DNA of 64,000 bases from JAEMQF01 sp963775015 (GTDB taxonomy: Bacteria > Pseudomonadota > Gammaproteobacteria > Burkholderiales > Burkholderiaceae_C). The notes beneath the pieces are model-generated. The model was not told the DNA's origin, did not search any database, and saw only the letters and a program-made list of their open reading frames with translations. Below are positions 44,166 through 53,271 of the stretch, in pieces; the stretch's first letter is position 1, and every line of letters begins with the position of its first letter. The stretch covers positions 372,001 through 436,000 of the forward strand of contig CAVZHI010000001.1 in NCBI GenBank assembly GCA_963775015.1, written 5' to 3'. The translations under genes were made by a program, and so were the position numbers.

Positions 44166-47119
44166 GTGCGTGCTGGCCGCCAGTTGCTGCGCGCAGCCGG
44201 GTGGCTGGCACTGGTCGCAGGGGCCGAAGTGCCGCAGGCGCCACAAGTGCGACCGGCGTCACGATGAAGCGAGCGAGGGCTCCTCTGACTTGCGAACCCT
44301 GCAATGGGGAGCCTTGCTCGCCGAGCCCGAACCAAGCCTGCCTCCGCGCCAGAGAATGGCCGCGCACTATCGACGCCAGTATGAAGCGGCGCTCGCGCAG
44401 GGTGATGCCGGGCCACAGGGCGCGTGCTGCGCCGGCTCGTCAATGTGGAGCCACTGCCGCGGAACTGGAATTCTCCGGGGTGCATGAGCGACCGCGGCCA
44501 GTTCGATGAAGCCGACGCGTATCTGGAGCGCGCCGCACAGGCAGCTACGGCAGACCAACGCGGGCTGTACTTGGCGAACAAAGCGTTGAACCTGCGCCGG
44601 CAGTTCCGCGACTCCGAGGCTCAGGCGCTGCTCGATGCGGGCCTCTCCGAAATCGCGCAGTACCGCGAGCCCTTGATCGGCTGGCGCGCATGCAATCTCG
44701 AACGCTCGCGCGCCGTGATACTGCTGCAGGCTTCGCGCCTGTACGAGCGGCAAGGCCGCGACACGCTGGCTGTGGCCACCGCCGCCGATGCTGTGGCCGC
44801 GGCACGCAGGGCGCTGCAGCGGCTGCCGTCGGGAGCGTCGGAAGTCGACCAGCAGCACGTGCGCAACGATCTGGGCAATGCGTTGCGCCGACTCACCCTC
44901 GCCCGCTTGGCCTCGGGCAACACCGCGGCGGCCAAGCGTCTTGGAACGAGTGGCAAGCCACGGCGCAGCGCGAATCGCTCAGTGCCGAGGTGCATGCCCA
45001 AGGGCTGCAGGCTGCGGCTGGCATCGCCATGGCGCGCGAGCAGTTCGCACTCGCTGAGGAGCTGCTCGTGCAGGCCGACCAACGGCTTGCCCGCCACGGG
45101 CATCCTCCGGCACACCTGGCGCGGCTGGAAGTCGCTGAAACCCGGCTGGCCGCCTTGTGGGCGCGCGGCGAACTTGGTCAGGCGTGGCACCAATTGCTCC
45201 GGTTCGACGACCTGATGGTGCGCGAGGTCGATGCCCAGTTGACAGGCCTTGGAATCACCCGACTCGCGTTGATGCGCGGGCTCCTCTTGCTCGGGCGACA
45301 GCAAGCCGCGCAGGCCGCCGCAATGTTCGCATTGCGTGCCGAGCAGATGGCGACATCAGCGGGCGTGCGCAGCAATCAGTACCTGGAGGCCGTCGGCCTG
45401 CACGGTGCAGCGTTGGCGCAGCGCGCCGAGGCAGCCGGACGGCGCGAAGGCGCGGCACTGCTTGTCGAATCGGTTCGCGGGCTGGCCGCGCTGCAGGGCA
45501 TCGAGCGGGCGGACAACACCGGCCTGCGACAACTGATCCGCGCCATCATCCTGAACGCCTATCTGGACACGCTGGGCGAAGAGGGTGCAGACGCACCCGC
45601 GCAGGGCTTCGACATCGCAGACTGGGCCGACAACGGCCCGGTGCGGCGCGCGCTGAACGACGCGGCCGTGAGGATCGCATCCGACGATGCGCTGATGCAG
45701 GTACTGATACGGCGCGAGCAGGATGCCCGGCGCGAAGTCGAGGCGCTACGCCGCAGCGCCACCGGCGAGGCCGAGATCGGGCCGAAGATCGCGGGCGCTC
45801 CGGCGTTGCGGCTGGCCCAGCGCATGCTCGAACTCGAAAGTGAGCTGGGTCGCTTGCGCGAGCAGATCGTGCTGGCTTTTCCCGACTACGCGCACCTGAC
45901 CGGCGCGCGCCGGGTCACTGCGCAAGAAGTGGCCAACCGCCTGCGACCTGGCGAGGCGCTTGTCTACGTGCACACCCGTGACCTCGACACGCTGCTGTGG
46001 CTCGTCAAGTGGAACGGGCCAGTGGTCAGCGTCAGGACCCCACTCACGAAACGCGACATGGAAGCACTGGCCCAACGGATCCGCACCAGTGTCACGTTTC
46101 CCGGAGGGCGCGGGCCGCTGCGGTTCGACTTCGAGGCTGCGCGAACCCTGCATGCCCGCCTGATCGAGCCTCTCGCCGCGGCGTTGAAGGGTGTCGATGA
46201 ACTCATCGTCTCGGCCCGAGGTCCGCTGGCCAGTTGCACTGGGCATTCTCACACCCGCTCGGAAACCCGATGCCACCGGACGCTGGCTGATCGAAGACCT
46301 TTCCATGACAAACGCCCGGTGTGCGCAGATGCTCAGCGTGCAAATGTTGCCGGCATATTCCAGTGGCGGAGACCCGTTACTCGGTTGGGGTGACCCGACG
46401 TTCGGCGAGTCCCGGTCCCGTTGATGACGTCAGCGGCGGCGCCATCGCGTGGCGTGTCGTCGACTGTGCGAAGGTTGCGCATGTCGGTGCCAACACCTCG
46501 CCCGAGAGTCCTCCGGCGCTGCCTGAAACGCGCGACGAATTGCTGGCCATCGCTGCAGCATTGGGGGCGGATGCACAGCACGTGCTCAGGCTGGGGCGTG
46601 AAGCCACGCGCGAGAGCGTACTGCAGGCCAGCGCCGATGGGCAATTCGCCTGCGCGAGGACAGTGGCGTTTGCCACTCACGGACTGGTCGCGGGTGACCT
46701 GCCGGGGTTCGAGCAGCCCGCGCTGGCGCTCTCGGCACAGGCAGCCGCGGCCCAGGCTGCAAGCCTGCTGGGCAGCCTGCTGCAGCTGGACGAGAGCCGC
46801 GGTGCGCCGAATGCCGAATCGGTGCTGTGAGTGTGTGCAATACCGCTGCCTCCGACGGCCGGGCCGAAGAGGCGCTGAGTGGTCTCGCGCGCGGTTTTCT
46901 ACAGCCGAGACCAGGAGCTGCTTGTCACTCACTGGGCTGTCGAAACCTGATGAGGCCACGAGTTGCTCGCCGCCGCCCTACGGCTCGCGCAGCCGATCCC
47001 ACCTTGGGCAAGGCCAAGAGCCTGCGTTTGCTCGAATACTCTGAGCTGATGCGCCAACGCAGGTCTCGCACCCGGCCTTCTGGGCGCCCTACGTCGTGGT
47101 CGGCGAAGGCGGGCCTTGA
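44166..47119 (+). pseudogene. Broken TPR-CHAT protease gene, paralogue of the one at 10.3-13.3 kb
   Basis: Coding text appears in several frames in the right order. A signal-like LLRAAGWLALVAGA comes first, then LPRNWNSPGCMSDRGQFDEADAYLERAAQAA and a long helical TPR-like region. Next come QDARREVEALRRSATGE, LAFPDYAHLTGARRVTAQEVANRL, the CHAT start region, the His segment VAFATHGLVAGDLPGFEQPALAL (His at 46678-46680) and the Cys segment VSVCNTAASDGRAEEALSGLARGFL (Cys at 46836-46838). The end is HPAFWAPYVVVGEGGP-stop. Frame changes occur near 44425, 44935, 46235, 46420, 46822 and 46900, and about 40 residues before the end are missing. Both catalytic residues survive, but no continuous protein can be made. 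This is real decay rather than one sequencing error. Confidence 0.85.
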
Positions 47120-47138
47120 AGCCGCCGTGGCGCAAGCT

Positions 47139-47314
47139 GCCGCGCCGGCGCGCGTCGCGATGCGCCTGGAGTTCGAGAAGCCGATGCAGGCGAACCGGCT
47201 CGGCGAGAGAAACGGGCGGCCGTTTTCCTGGTGGTTCCGTGGACGCGCTATGGCTGCATCGAGGTGCGCCCGGTGCGCAATGTGGCGGCGGTGCGGCAGC
47301 GCGTCGGCGCGTAG
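47139..47314 (+). pseudogene. Fragment of an SRPBCC gene joined to an unknown C-terminal coding fragment
   Basis: Bases 47139-47196 encode APARVAMRLEFEKPMQAN, matching the inside of the SRPBCC gene at 40.6-41.1 kb with mainly third-position differences. Directly after it, in another frame, a short text (AAVFLVVPWTRYGCIEVRP, then NVAAVRQRVGA and TAG at 47312-47314) looks like the end of a different protein that I cannot name. Neither piece has a start. They fill the space between the broken CHAT gene and the convergent FAD oxidoreductase. Confidence 0.65.
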
Positions 47315-47322
47315 ATTTTTCT

Positions 47323-48459
47323 TCAGCCTCCGGTGAGCGACTCCCGGGCCGGTGAAAGCGCTTCGGCGGTGACACCCAACGCTGCAACGTCAGGGGGCAA
47401 GGCTTGCCCGCGCAGCAGCGAAGCCGCTGCGCGCGCCAGCGCCGGCGCCATCTGGATGCCGTAACCGCCCTGGCCGGCGAGCCAGAAGAAGCCTTCGATC
47501 TGTGGGTCGAACCCGGCCACTGGCGACCGGTCGGCGACGAAGCTGCGCAGCCCCGCCCAGCGCCGGTTGATTCGCGCGACCTTCACGCTCGTCAGGGTCT
47601 CGAAGCGATGCACGGCGAGCGCGACGTCGAGTTCTTCCGGCGCCACGTCGCAGGGATCCATCGGGTCTTCGTTCGCCGGCGAGAGCAGGAGCTGACCGGC
47701 GTCGGGCTTGAAGTAGACGGTTTCGTCGACGTCGATCGTGAGCGGCCAGTGGCGCATGCCGTGCCCTGGCGGGCTCGGCAAGGTGAGCGCCGTGCGGCGC
47801 TTGGGTTGCAGCCCGACCGGTCTTGCGCCGGCCTGCTGCGCGACGACGTCAGCCCACGCCCCGGTGGCGTTCACGAGGACCGGCGCGCAGACGTCACCGG
47901 CGCGCGAGCGCAAGTGCCACACGCCCGCACGCCGTTCGATCCCGACCTCGGCAGCGCCGAGCATCAGCTTTGCACCGGCGCGCCGCGCGATTCGCAGGTA
48001 GCCCTGGTGGATCGCCGCGACGTCCATGTCGCAGCCCGATTCGTCGATCGCCGCGCCGGCGAGCCACTCGCTTCGCAGAATGGGAACTCGCGCCAACGCC
48101 TGCGCCGGCGTCAGCTGCTGCAGCGTGGGCGCGACGTCGGGCGCGGTGAACATCGCGGTCAGGCGCGGCAGCGCTTCTTCGTTCGCGACGAACATCGCTG
48201 CGCGCGGCGTCATCAGCGGCACATCGGCAAAGCCTTCGGGCGGCTGCTCCAGGAAGGCACGGCTCGCGCGGGTGAGGGCGCGCACTGTGGCGTTGCCATA
48301 ACTCTCGAAAAACATCGCCGCCGATCGGCCTGTCGAGTGGCGACCCGGCTGGTCTTCGACTTCGAGCAGCAGCACTTTGCGCTGCGGCGCGAATTCAGCG
48401 GCGATCGACGCACCGGCCATTCCGGCGCCGAGCACGATCACGTCGAACGTTTGGATCAT
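47323..48459 (-). CDS. FAD-dependent oxidoreductase (DAO family)
   Basis: A 378-residue flavoprotein of the D-amino-acid-oxidase/glycine-oxidase superfamily. The N-terminal dinucleotide motif is VIVLGAGMAGASIAAEF, followed by LLEVEDQPGRHSTGRSAAMF, where the Ser-Thr-Gly region positions the flavin. The C-terminus has RRWAGLRSFVADRSPVAGFDP and FFWLAGQGGYGIQMAPALARAAA, closing the FAD site. It probably oxidises an amino or hydroxy acid, transferring electrons to oxygen or a carrier. No signal is present. It is followed upstream (same strand) by an SDR gene 36 bases away, suggesting a small operon with nitroreductase. Substrate unknown. Confidence 0.88.
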   Translation of the reverse strand: MIQTFDVIVLGAGMAGASIAAEFAPQRKVLLLEVEDQPGRHSTGRSAAMFFESYGNATVRALTRASRAFLEQPPEGFADVPLMTPRAAMFVANEEALPRLTAMFTAPDVAPTLQQLTPAQALARVPILRSEWLAGAAIDESGCDMDVAAIHQGYLRIARRAGAKLMLGAAEVGIERRAGVWHLRSRAGDVCAPVLVNATGAWADVVAQQAGARPVGLQPKRRTALTLPSPPGHGMRHWPLTIDVDETVYFKPDAGQLLLSPANEDPMDPCDVAPEELDVALAVHRFETLTSVKVARINRRWAGLRSFVADRSPVAGFDPQIEGFFWLAGQGGYGIQMAPALARAAASLLRGQALPPDVAALGVTAEALSPARESLTGG

Positions 48460-48495
48460 GGCGTGGCGCAGCGCAGCAGCAACGTTGCGCGTCGA

Positions 48496-49272
48496 TCAGA
48501 ACTTGGTGTAGCCGCCATCGATGACGAACTGCTCGCCCGTCGTGTACGCCGACGCGTCGCTCGCGAGATAGACGGCGACGCCGCCGAAGTCGTCGCCCGT
48601 TCCCCAGCGCCGCGCCGGAATTCGCGGCAGCACGACCTGCGCGAACTTCGGGTTATCGACCGCCTGTTGCGTCATGTCGGTGACGATCCAGCCCGGCAGG
48701 ATCGAATTGACGCGGATCTGGTGCCGCGCCAGCTCGACGCCGAGCGCGCGCACGTAGGACGTGATCGCGCCCTTGGACGCGCCGTAGTGGCTGTTGCGCG
48801 CCGCGCCTTCGATCGCCGCGGTGCTCGCGGTCGCGATCAGCGAACCGCCGCGACCCGTCTGGACCATGTGCCGCGCCGCGGCACGAAACGTGAGGAACAC
48901 GCCTTCGACGTTGATGCGCTGCACGCGGCGGAATTCCTCGAGGCTCATCTCGAGCATCGGCGTGCCCTTGCTCGATACACCGGCGTTCGCAAAACACGCG
49001 TCGACGCGGCCGAGCGCGGCGCTCGAGGCGGCGAACGCAGCGTCGACTTGCGCTTCGTCGCCGACGTCGCAGACGAAGGCGTGGACTCGCGACGGATCGC
49101 CGCAGTCCGCGGCGAGTGCGGCCTTGGCGTGCTGCGTCTTGTCCGGCTTCGAGCCCCAGATCGCGACCGACGCGCCGGCGCCGAGCAGCGCACGCGCCAT
49201 GGCGTAGCCGATGCCGCCGTTGCCGCCGGTGACCACGGCGCCGCGGCCGGTGAGGTCGAAGGGGTTGTTCAT
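48496..49272 (-). CDS. Short-chain dehydrogenase/reductase (SDR)
   Basis: Classical SDR of 258 aa with cofactor motif TGGNGGIG, DVGDEAQVD, the NAG region FANAGVSS, active-site Ser in ATASTAAIEG and the pair YGASKGAITSYVRAL. The C-terminal EQFVIDGGYTKF is typical. W and S in AIWGSKPDK at the end of the second strand leave no acidic residue, which favours NADP. The gene lies 13 bases after the nitroreductase stop and 36 bases before the FAD oxidoreductase gene, on the same strand. The three may be one operon, but no common pathway is apparent. Confidence 0.88.
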   Translation of the reverse strand: MNNPFDLTGRGAVVTGGNGGIGYAMARALLGAGASVAIWGSKPDKTQHAKAALAADCGDPSRVHAFVCDVGDEAQVDAAFAASSAALGRVDACFANAGVSSKGTPMLEMSLEEFRRVQRINVEGVFLTFRAAARHMVQTGRGGSLIATASTAAIEGAARNSHYGASKGAITSYVRALGVELARHQIRVNSILPGWIVTDMTQQAVDNPKFAQVVLPRIPARRWGTGDDFGGVAVYLASDASAYTTGEQFVIDGGYTKF

Positions 49273-49285
49273 GGGGCTGTCCTCG

Positions 49286-49995
49286 TCAGGTGTCGGATGG
49301 TTCGAGCCACTGCGCGATGGCGCTCAGCGGCTTCTTGATTCCGCCGTGCACCGGCACCTGGCAGCCCGGTTTGGGGTAACCGATCACGAGCAGGATCACG
49401 GGCTTTTCGGAACTCGGCCTCGAGCACAACTTGTTCAGGAAGCTCATCGGGTTCGGCGTGTGCGTCAGCGTCGCCAGGCCCGCATGGTGCAGCGCCGCGA
49501 TGAGGAAGCCCGACGCGATGCCCACCGATTCGGGAACGTAGTAGTGGCTGTAGCGCTCGCCGCTCGAGCGCGCACGCCGTACTTCTGCGCAAAGATCGCA
49601 ATCAATACCGGTGCTTCTTCGAGAAACGGCTTGTTCGGATCCGTGCCCAGGGGCGCGAGTGCGTCGAGCCACTCCTGCGGCGCGCGCCCTGCGTAGAACG
49701 CGCGCTCTTCGGCTTCGGCGGCTTCGCGAACGCGCTTCTTCTGCGCCGGATCGGTGATGACGCTGAAGAACCAGGGTTGCTGGTTCGCGCCCGACGGCGC
49801 AGTTCCCGCAGCGAGAAGGCAATGTTCGATCACCTCGCGCGGCACGGGCCGCGTGTCGAAGTCACGCACCGTGCGGCGCCGCGCGATGTCGGCGTGGAAG
49901 GCGCGGGCGCGCTCAACCATCTCGGCCGGCACGTATTCGCGATACGCGGGCAGCGGCTCGAGTTGCAGTGGCGGCGGCGGGGATCGGTTGCTCAT
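49286..49995 (-). CDS. Nitroreductase-family flavoprotein, one frameshift
   Basis: FMN-dependent oxidoreductase, about 236 aa when corrected. The N-terminal part has RRRTVRDFDTRPVPREVIEHCLLAAGTAPSGANQQPWFF, the FMN-binding beginning of the family. The C-terminal part, in another frame from about base 49575 on, has SVGIASGFLIAALHHAGLATLTHTPNP and VILLVIGYP. This resembles the iodotyrosine-dehalogenase-like branch, often annotated as nitroreductase. Each half is well preserved, so a sequencing error near the break is plausible. The start is the ATG at 49993-49995. It runs into the SDR gene after 13 bases. Confidence 0.82.
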
Positions 49996-50069
49996 GGGCT
50001 TTGGCGTGCGCAGCCTAACCGATGGCGCGAGGCGCGGTCGCGCACAAGCGCTCGGCTATGATCACCCGC

Positions 50070-50305
50070 GTTGGTGCTCGTGGCGGCCGTTCCGGCAGCC
50101 ACAGTTCAACGGGAATCAGGAGGGTCTTCGCCGCCACGTCGGCATGACCCCAGCCTGAGCTGCCCCCGCAACGGTCAGCGGACGTGAGCCTTTTTCTTGG
50201 CTCTCCGCTCGTGTCTACAGCCCACTGGGCGCGCTTTGCCGGCGCCTGGGAAGGGAACACGGGTCGTCTCCGCCAGCCCGGATACCGGCCAACAGGTTGG
50301 CGCGC
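50070..50305 (+). promoter_or_regulatory. Cobalamin riboswitch upstream of btuB
   Basis: RNA element of the cobalamin-II/AdoCbl class. Recognisable landmarks in order: GGTGCTCGTGG at the 5' side (50072 on), AACGGGAATCAGG near 50108, the conserved CTGCCCCCGCAACGG (50160-50174), and the B12 box AGCCCGGATACCGGCC (near 50275-50290). The expression platform lies in the 75 bases before the btuB ATG. When cobalamin binds, translation or transcription of the uptake operon should be reduced. The exact borders and the type of control cannot be read with certainty. Confidence 0.9.
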
Positions 50306-50379
50306 CGCGTGAGCGGTGCGCTGTGAGGTGGGTGCCTGCGGGGAAGCGGGTGCGCACGACAGTCTTGGCGCTTTCATCC

Positions 50380-52266
50380 ATGGTTCCTCGATCTTCATGT
50401 CCTTCACAGGACCGCGCTCGCTTGCTTTGCCACGTCGCGAACGCGACGCTGGTACTTTTCCTTCTCGGCGCCGCCTTGCCCAGCCGCGCGCAGACGCTGG
50501 CCGCCGCTGCCCCGTCGCGACTTGACGCTGTCGTCGTCACCGGCAGCCGCTTGCCGATGCGAATCGACCAGGCGCTGGCCGAAGTCACCCTCATCGACCG
50601 CGCGCAAATCGAAGACGCGAGCGGCCGCACCCTGGTTGAACTGCTCGGCCGGCAAAGCGGCGTCCAGTTCTCGGCCTACGGCGGAATGGGCAAGATCAGC
50701 AGCATCTCGCTGCGCGGCCTGGACTCGCGCCACACGCTGCTGCTCATCGACGGCGTTCGCTACGGCTCGACGACCGCCGGCACTCCGGTGTGGGAGAACA
50801 TCCCGCTGGACGCGATCGAGCGCATTGAAATCGTTCGCGGGCCGCTCTCCGGCCTGTACGGCAGCGACGCGGTCGGCGGTGTGGTGCAGATCTTCACCCG
50901 CGCCGGTGCGCCCGGCGTGCATGTCGACGGATCGGCGCTCGCGGGTTCGCAGCGCACGCGCCAGCTGGGCGGCAGCGTTCGCTTCGGCGCGGGCGATGTC
51001 GACGGAGCGATGCAGCTCGCGCACATTGGGTCGCGCGGTTTTTCGGCGACGACTGCGCAAGAGCCGTTCGGCAATTTCAACCCGGACGCCGACGGCTGGC
51101 GCCAGAACAGCGGCAGCGCCAAACTGGGTTGGCGTTTCGCCGAAGGTTGGCGCGTCGAAGCGAACGCGCTCGAGTCGCGCGGCCGGACGCAGCTCGACGA
51201 CGGCGCCGGCGCCGACGCGCGCGCGGCCCTGCGCACCGAGGTGCTGGGCGCACAAGTCAGCGGGCAGGTCGCGTCCGGCTGGCGCACCGCGCTGCGGATG
51301 GCGCGCTCGCTCGACTCGTACGACACGCTCGCCACCGCGTCGCCCTTCACGCCGCTCGGCGCGACGCGCTCCGTGCAGCAGCAGCTGGGCTGGGAGAACA
51401 GCGTCGACACGCCGCTCGGCACGGCGCTGCTGCTCGCCGAACACGTGCGTCAGCGCGTCAGCATGCCCGCGCCATCGTTCGATGTGTCGCAGCGCACGAT
51501 CAACGGCGTCGCCGCCGGCTTGAACGGCCGTGCCGACGCACACACCTGGCAGGCGAACTTGCGCCACGACCGGAATTCGCAGTTCGGCAGCCAGACCACG
51601 GGAACGCTGGGTTATGGCTTGGACGTGGCGCCGCAGTGGCGCGCCGGTGGATCGGCCGGCACGAGTTTTGTCGCGCCGAGTTTCAACCTGCTTTACTTCC
51701 CTGGCTTCAGCAACCCGAACCTGCTTCCCGAAGAAGGGAAACACGCCGAACTGAGCCTGCGCTGGGCGGGTGCGGCGCAGCTGCTGCGCGCGGCGTGGTT
51801 CAGGAATCGCATTCGCGGCTTCATCACGCCGGGGCCGAACCCGGGCAACGTCGACGCGCGCAGCGACGGCTTCGGCCTGAGCTACGAGGCGCAGTGGGCG
51901 GACTGGGCGGTGAGCGCAAACGCCGAGCACGTCGACCCGCGCAACGACGGCGGCGATGCGAACGCCGGCAAACAACTCGCGCGGCGCGCGAAGAACAGCC
52001 TGAAACTCGGCGCCGACACGGCGTGGGGCGCGTGGCGCGTCGGCGCGAATCTCGCCGCGTTCAGCGCACGCTTCGACGACGCGGCGAACACGGCGCGCCT
52101 GGGCGGCTTCGGCACGCTCGACCTGCACGCCGACTGGCGGTTCGCGCCGCAATGGACGCTGGGGCTGCGCCTGAACAACGTCGCGGATCGAAACTACCAG
52201 ACCGTGCTCGGCTACAACCAGCCGGGCCGCGAAGGTTTTGTGGTGCTGCGCTACAGCGGCACTTGA
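50380..52266 (+). CDS. btuB: TonB-dependent outer-membrane vitamin B12 receptor
   Basis: Outer-membrane beta-barrel receptor of 628 aa. A signal peptide (NATLVLFLLGAALPSRA, then Q) precedes the TonB box LDAVVVTGSR. The plug domain shows VTLIDRAQIEDASGRTLVELLGRQSGV, the SLRGLDSRHTLLLIDGVR segment and IERIEIVRGPLSGLYGSDAVGGVVQIFTR. The barrel ends NNVADRNYQTVLGYNQPGREGFVVLRYS with the C-terminal aromatic pattern needed for assembly. I chose the ATG at 50380 (MVPRSS) as the only start in the right frame after the riboswitch. The upstream cobalamin riboswitch and the downstream btuFCD genes confirm the substrate class (cobalamin or a corrinoid). The gene is complete without shifts. Confidence 0.93.
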   Translation: MVPRSSCPSQDRARLLCHVANATLVLFLLGAALPSRAQTLAAAAPSRLDAVVVTGSRLPMRIDQALAEVTLIDRAQIEDASGRTLVELLGRQSGVQFSAYGGMGKISSISLRGLDSRHTLLLIDGVRYGSTTAGTPVWENIPLDAIERIEIVRGPLSGLYGSDAVGGVVQIFTRAGAPGVHVDGSALAGSQRTRQLGGSVRFGAGDVDGAMQLAHIGSRGFSATTAQEPFGNFNPDADGWRQNSGSAKLGWRFAEGWRVEANALESRGRTQLDDGAGADARAALRTEVLGAQVSGQVASGWRTALRMARSLDSYDTLATASPFTPLGATRSVQQQLGWENSVDTPLGTALLLAEHVRQRVSMPAPSFDVSQRTINGVAAGLNGRADAHTWQANLRHDRNSQFGSQTTGTLGYGLDVAPQWRAGGSAGTSFVAPSFNLLYFPGFSNPNLLPEEGKHAELSLRWAGAAQLLRAAWFRNRIRGFITPGPNPGNVDARSDGFGLSYEAQWADWAVSANAEHVDPRNDGGDANAGKQLARRAKNSLKLGADTAWGAWRVGANLAAFSARFDDAANTARLGGFGTLDLHADWRFAPQWTLGLRLNNVADRNYQTVLGYNQPGREGFVVLRYSGT

Positions 52267-52297
52267 AGGAGCAGCCATTGATGGGAGCCACGAGCCG

Positions 52298-52350
52298 GAC
52301 CCCAGCTTCGCTGCGGGTCGGTGCGCTGCCTGACCCGCAGTGGCGGGTCA
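52298..52350 (+). promoter_or_regulatory. Tandem hairpins between btuB and btuF
   Basis: Two stem-loops. First: GACCC-CAGC-TTC-GCTG-C-GGGTC (52298-52319), nine pairs with one bulge. Second: TGACCCGC-AGTG-GCGGGTCA (52331-52350), eight perfect pairs with a tetraloop, ending 6 bases before the btuF ATG. Because both use GACCC/GGGTC arms, the second arm of the first hairpin could pair with the first arm of the second. No poly-T follows, so simple rho-independent termination is unlikely. btuF lacks a clear ribosome-binding site in front of its ATG. Confidence 0.6.
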
Positions 52351-52356
52351 ACTGAA

Positions 52357-53271
52357 ATGAGTTGGGTCAGCGCGCTGCGCCGGCGCATCGTGTGCGGCTC
52401 GCTCGCATGCTGCGCGGCCGGCGCGGCGTGCGCGCAGGTCGAAGTGCGTGACGACCGCGGCACGCCGCACCACTTTGCCGCGCCGCCGCAGCGCATCGTG
52501 AGCCTGCTGCCTTCGCTCACCGAGGGCGTGTGCGCGCTCGGTGCGTGTGCGCGCCTGGTCGGTGTGGACCGCTTTTCCAACTGGCCGCCGGAGGTTGCGC
52601 GCCTGCCCAAGCTCGGCGGCCTGGACGACGCGCAGATCGAGCGCATCGTTGCGCTCAAGCCCGACGTCGTTCTCGCGGCGAAATCGGCGCGCGTCGTCGC
52701 GCGTCTCGAAGGCCTGAGCTTGCGCGTGCTCGTGATCCAGGCCGAGACGCATGCCGACGTGAAGCGCATGCTGCAGACGCTCGGCGTATTGCTCGGCGCA
52801 CCGGAGCAGGCGCAGCAGGCGTGGAGCCGCATCGAGGCCGACCTGCTGCTTGCGGCGCAGCAGGTGCCGAGCGCGGTGCGCGGCCAGCGGATTTACTTCG
52901 AAGTCGGCGCCGCGCCTTACGCGGCGAGCGCGGGCTCGTTCATCGGGCAGACGCTCGCGCGACTGGGGATGGCGAACGTCGTCCCCGCCGAGCTGGGGTG
53001 GTACCCGCGCCTGAACCCCGAGTTCGTCGTGCGCAGCCAGCCCGACATCGTGATCGCCGCGCGCCGCGAACTGCAAGGCATGCGGTTGCGCCCGGGTTGG
53101 CAGAAGCTGCAGGCGCTGCAGCGCGAGCGAATCTGCGCTTTCGACGTCGCGCCGTACGACACGCTCGTGCGCCCGGGGCCGCGCATGGGTGAAGGCGCGC
53201 TCGCCTTGGCCGACTGCCTGGCAGGCCTGGCCGGTGCCGCGATCCCCGGCAGCGAGGGTGCGCCGAAGTGA
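52357..53271 (+). CDS. btuF: ABC transporter periplasmic cobalamin-binding protein
   Basis: Periplasmic binding protein of 304 aa of the class III (BtuF/FecB) type. The signal region (ALRRRIVCGSLACCAAGAACA, cut before QVE) is followed by APPQRIVSLLPSLTEGVCALGACARLVGVDRFSNWP, the family's first lobe. The DVVLAAKSARVVARLEGLSLRV helix spans the lobes. Two acidic and Arg contact regions for the permease are present but not individually assigned. The ATG at 52357 is used; the ORF begins further upstream, but that part is intergenic. It overlaps btuC by four bases (GTGA). The set btuB, btuF, btuC and btuD forms the complete corrinoid uptake route. Confidence 0.9.
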   Translation: MSWVSALRRRIVCGSLACCAAGAACAQVEVRDDRGTPHHFAAPPQRIVSLLPSLTEGVCALGACARLVGVDRFSNWPPEVARLPKLGGLDDAQIERIVALKPDVVLAAKSARVVARLEGLSLRVLVIQAETHADVKRMLQTLGVLLGAPEQAQQAWSRIEADLLLAAQQVPSAVRGQRIYFEVGAAPYAASAGSFIGQTLARLGMANVVPAELGWYPRLNPEFVVRSQPDIVIAARRELQGMRLRPGWQKLQALQRERICAFDVAPYDTLVRPGPRMGEGALALADCLAGLAGAAIPGSEGAPK

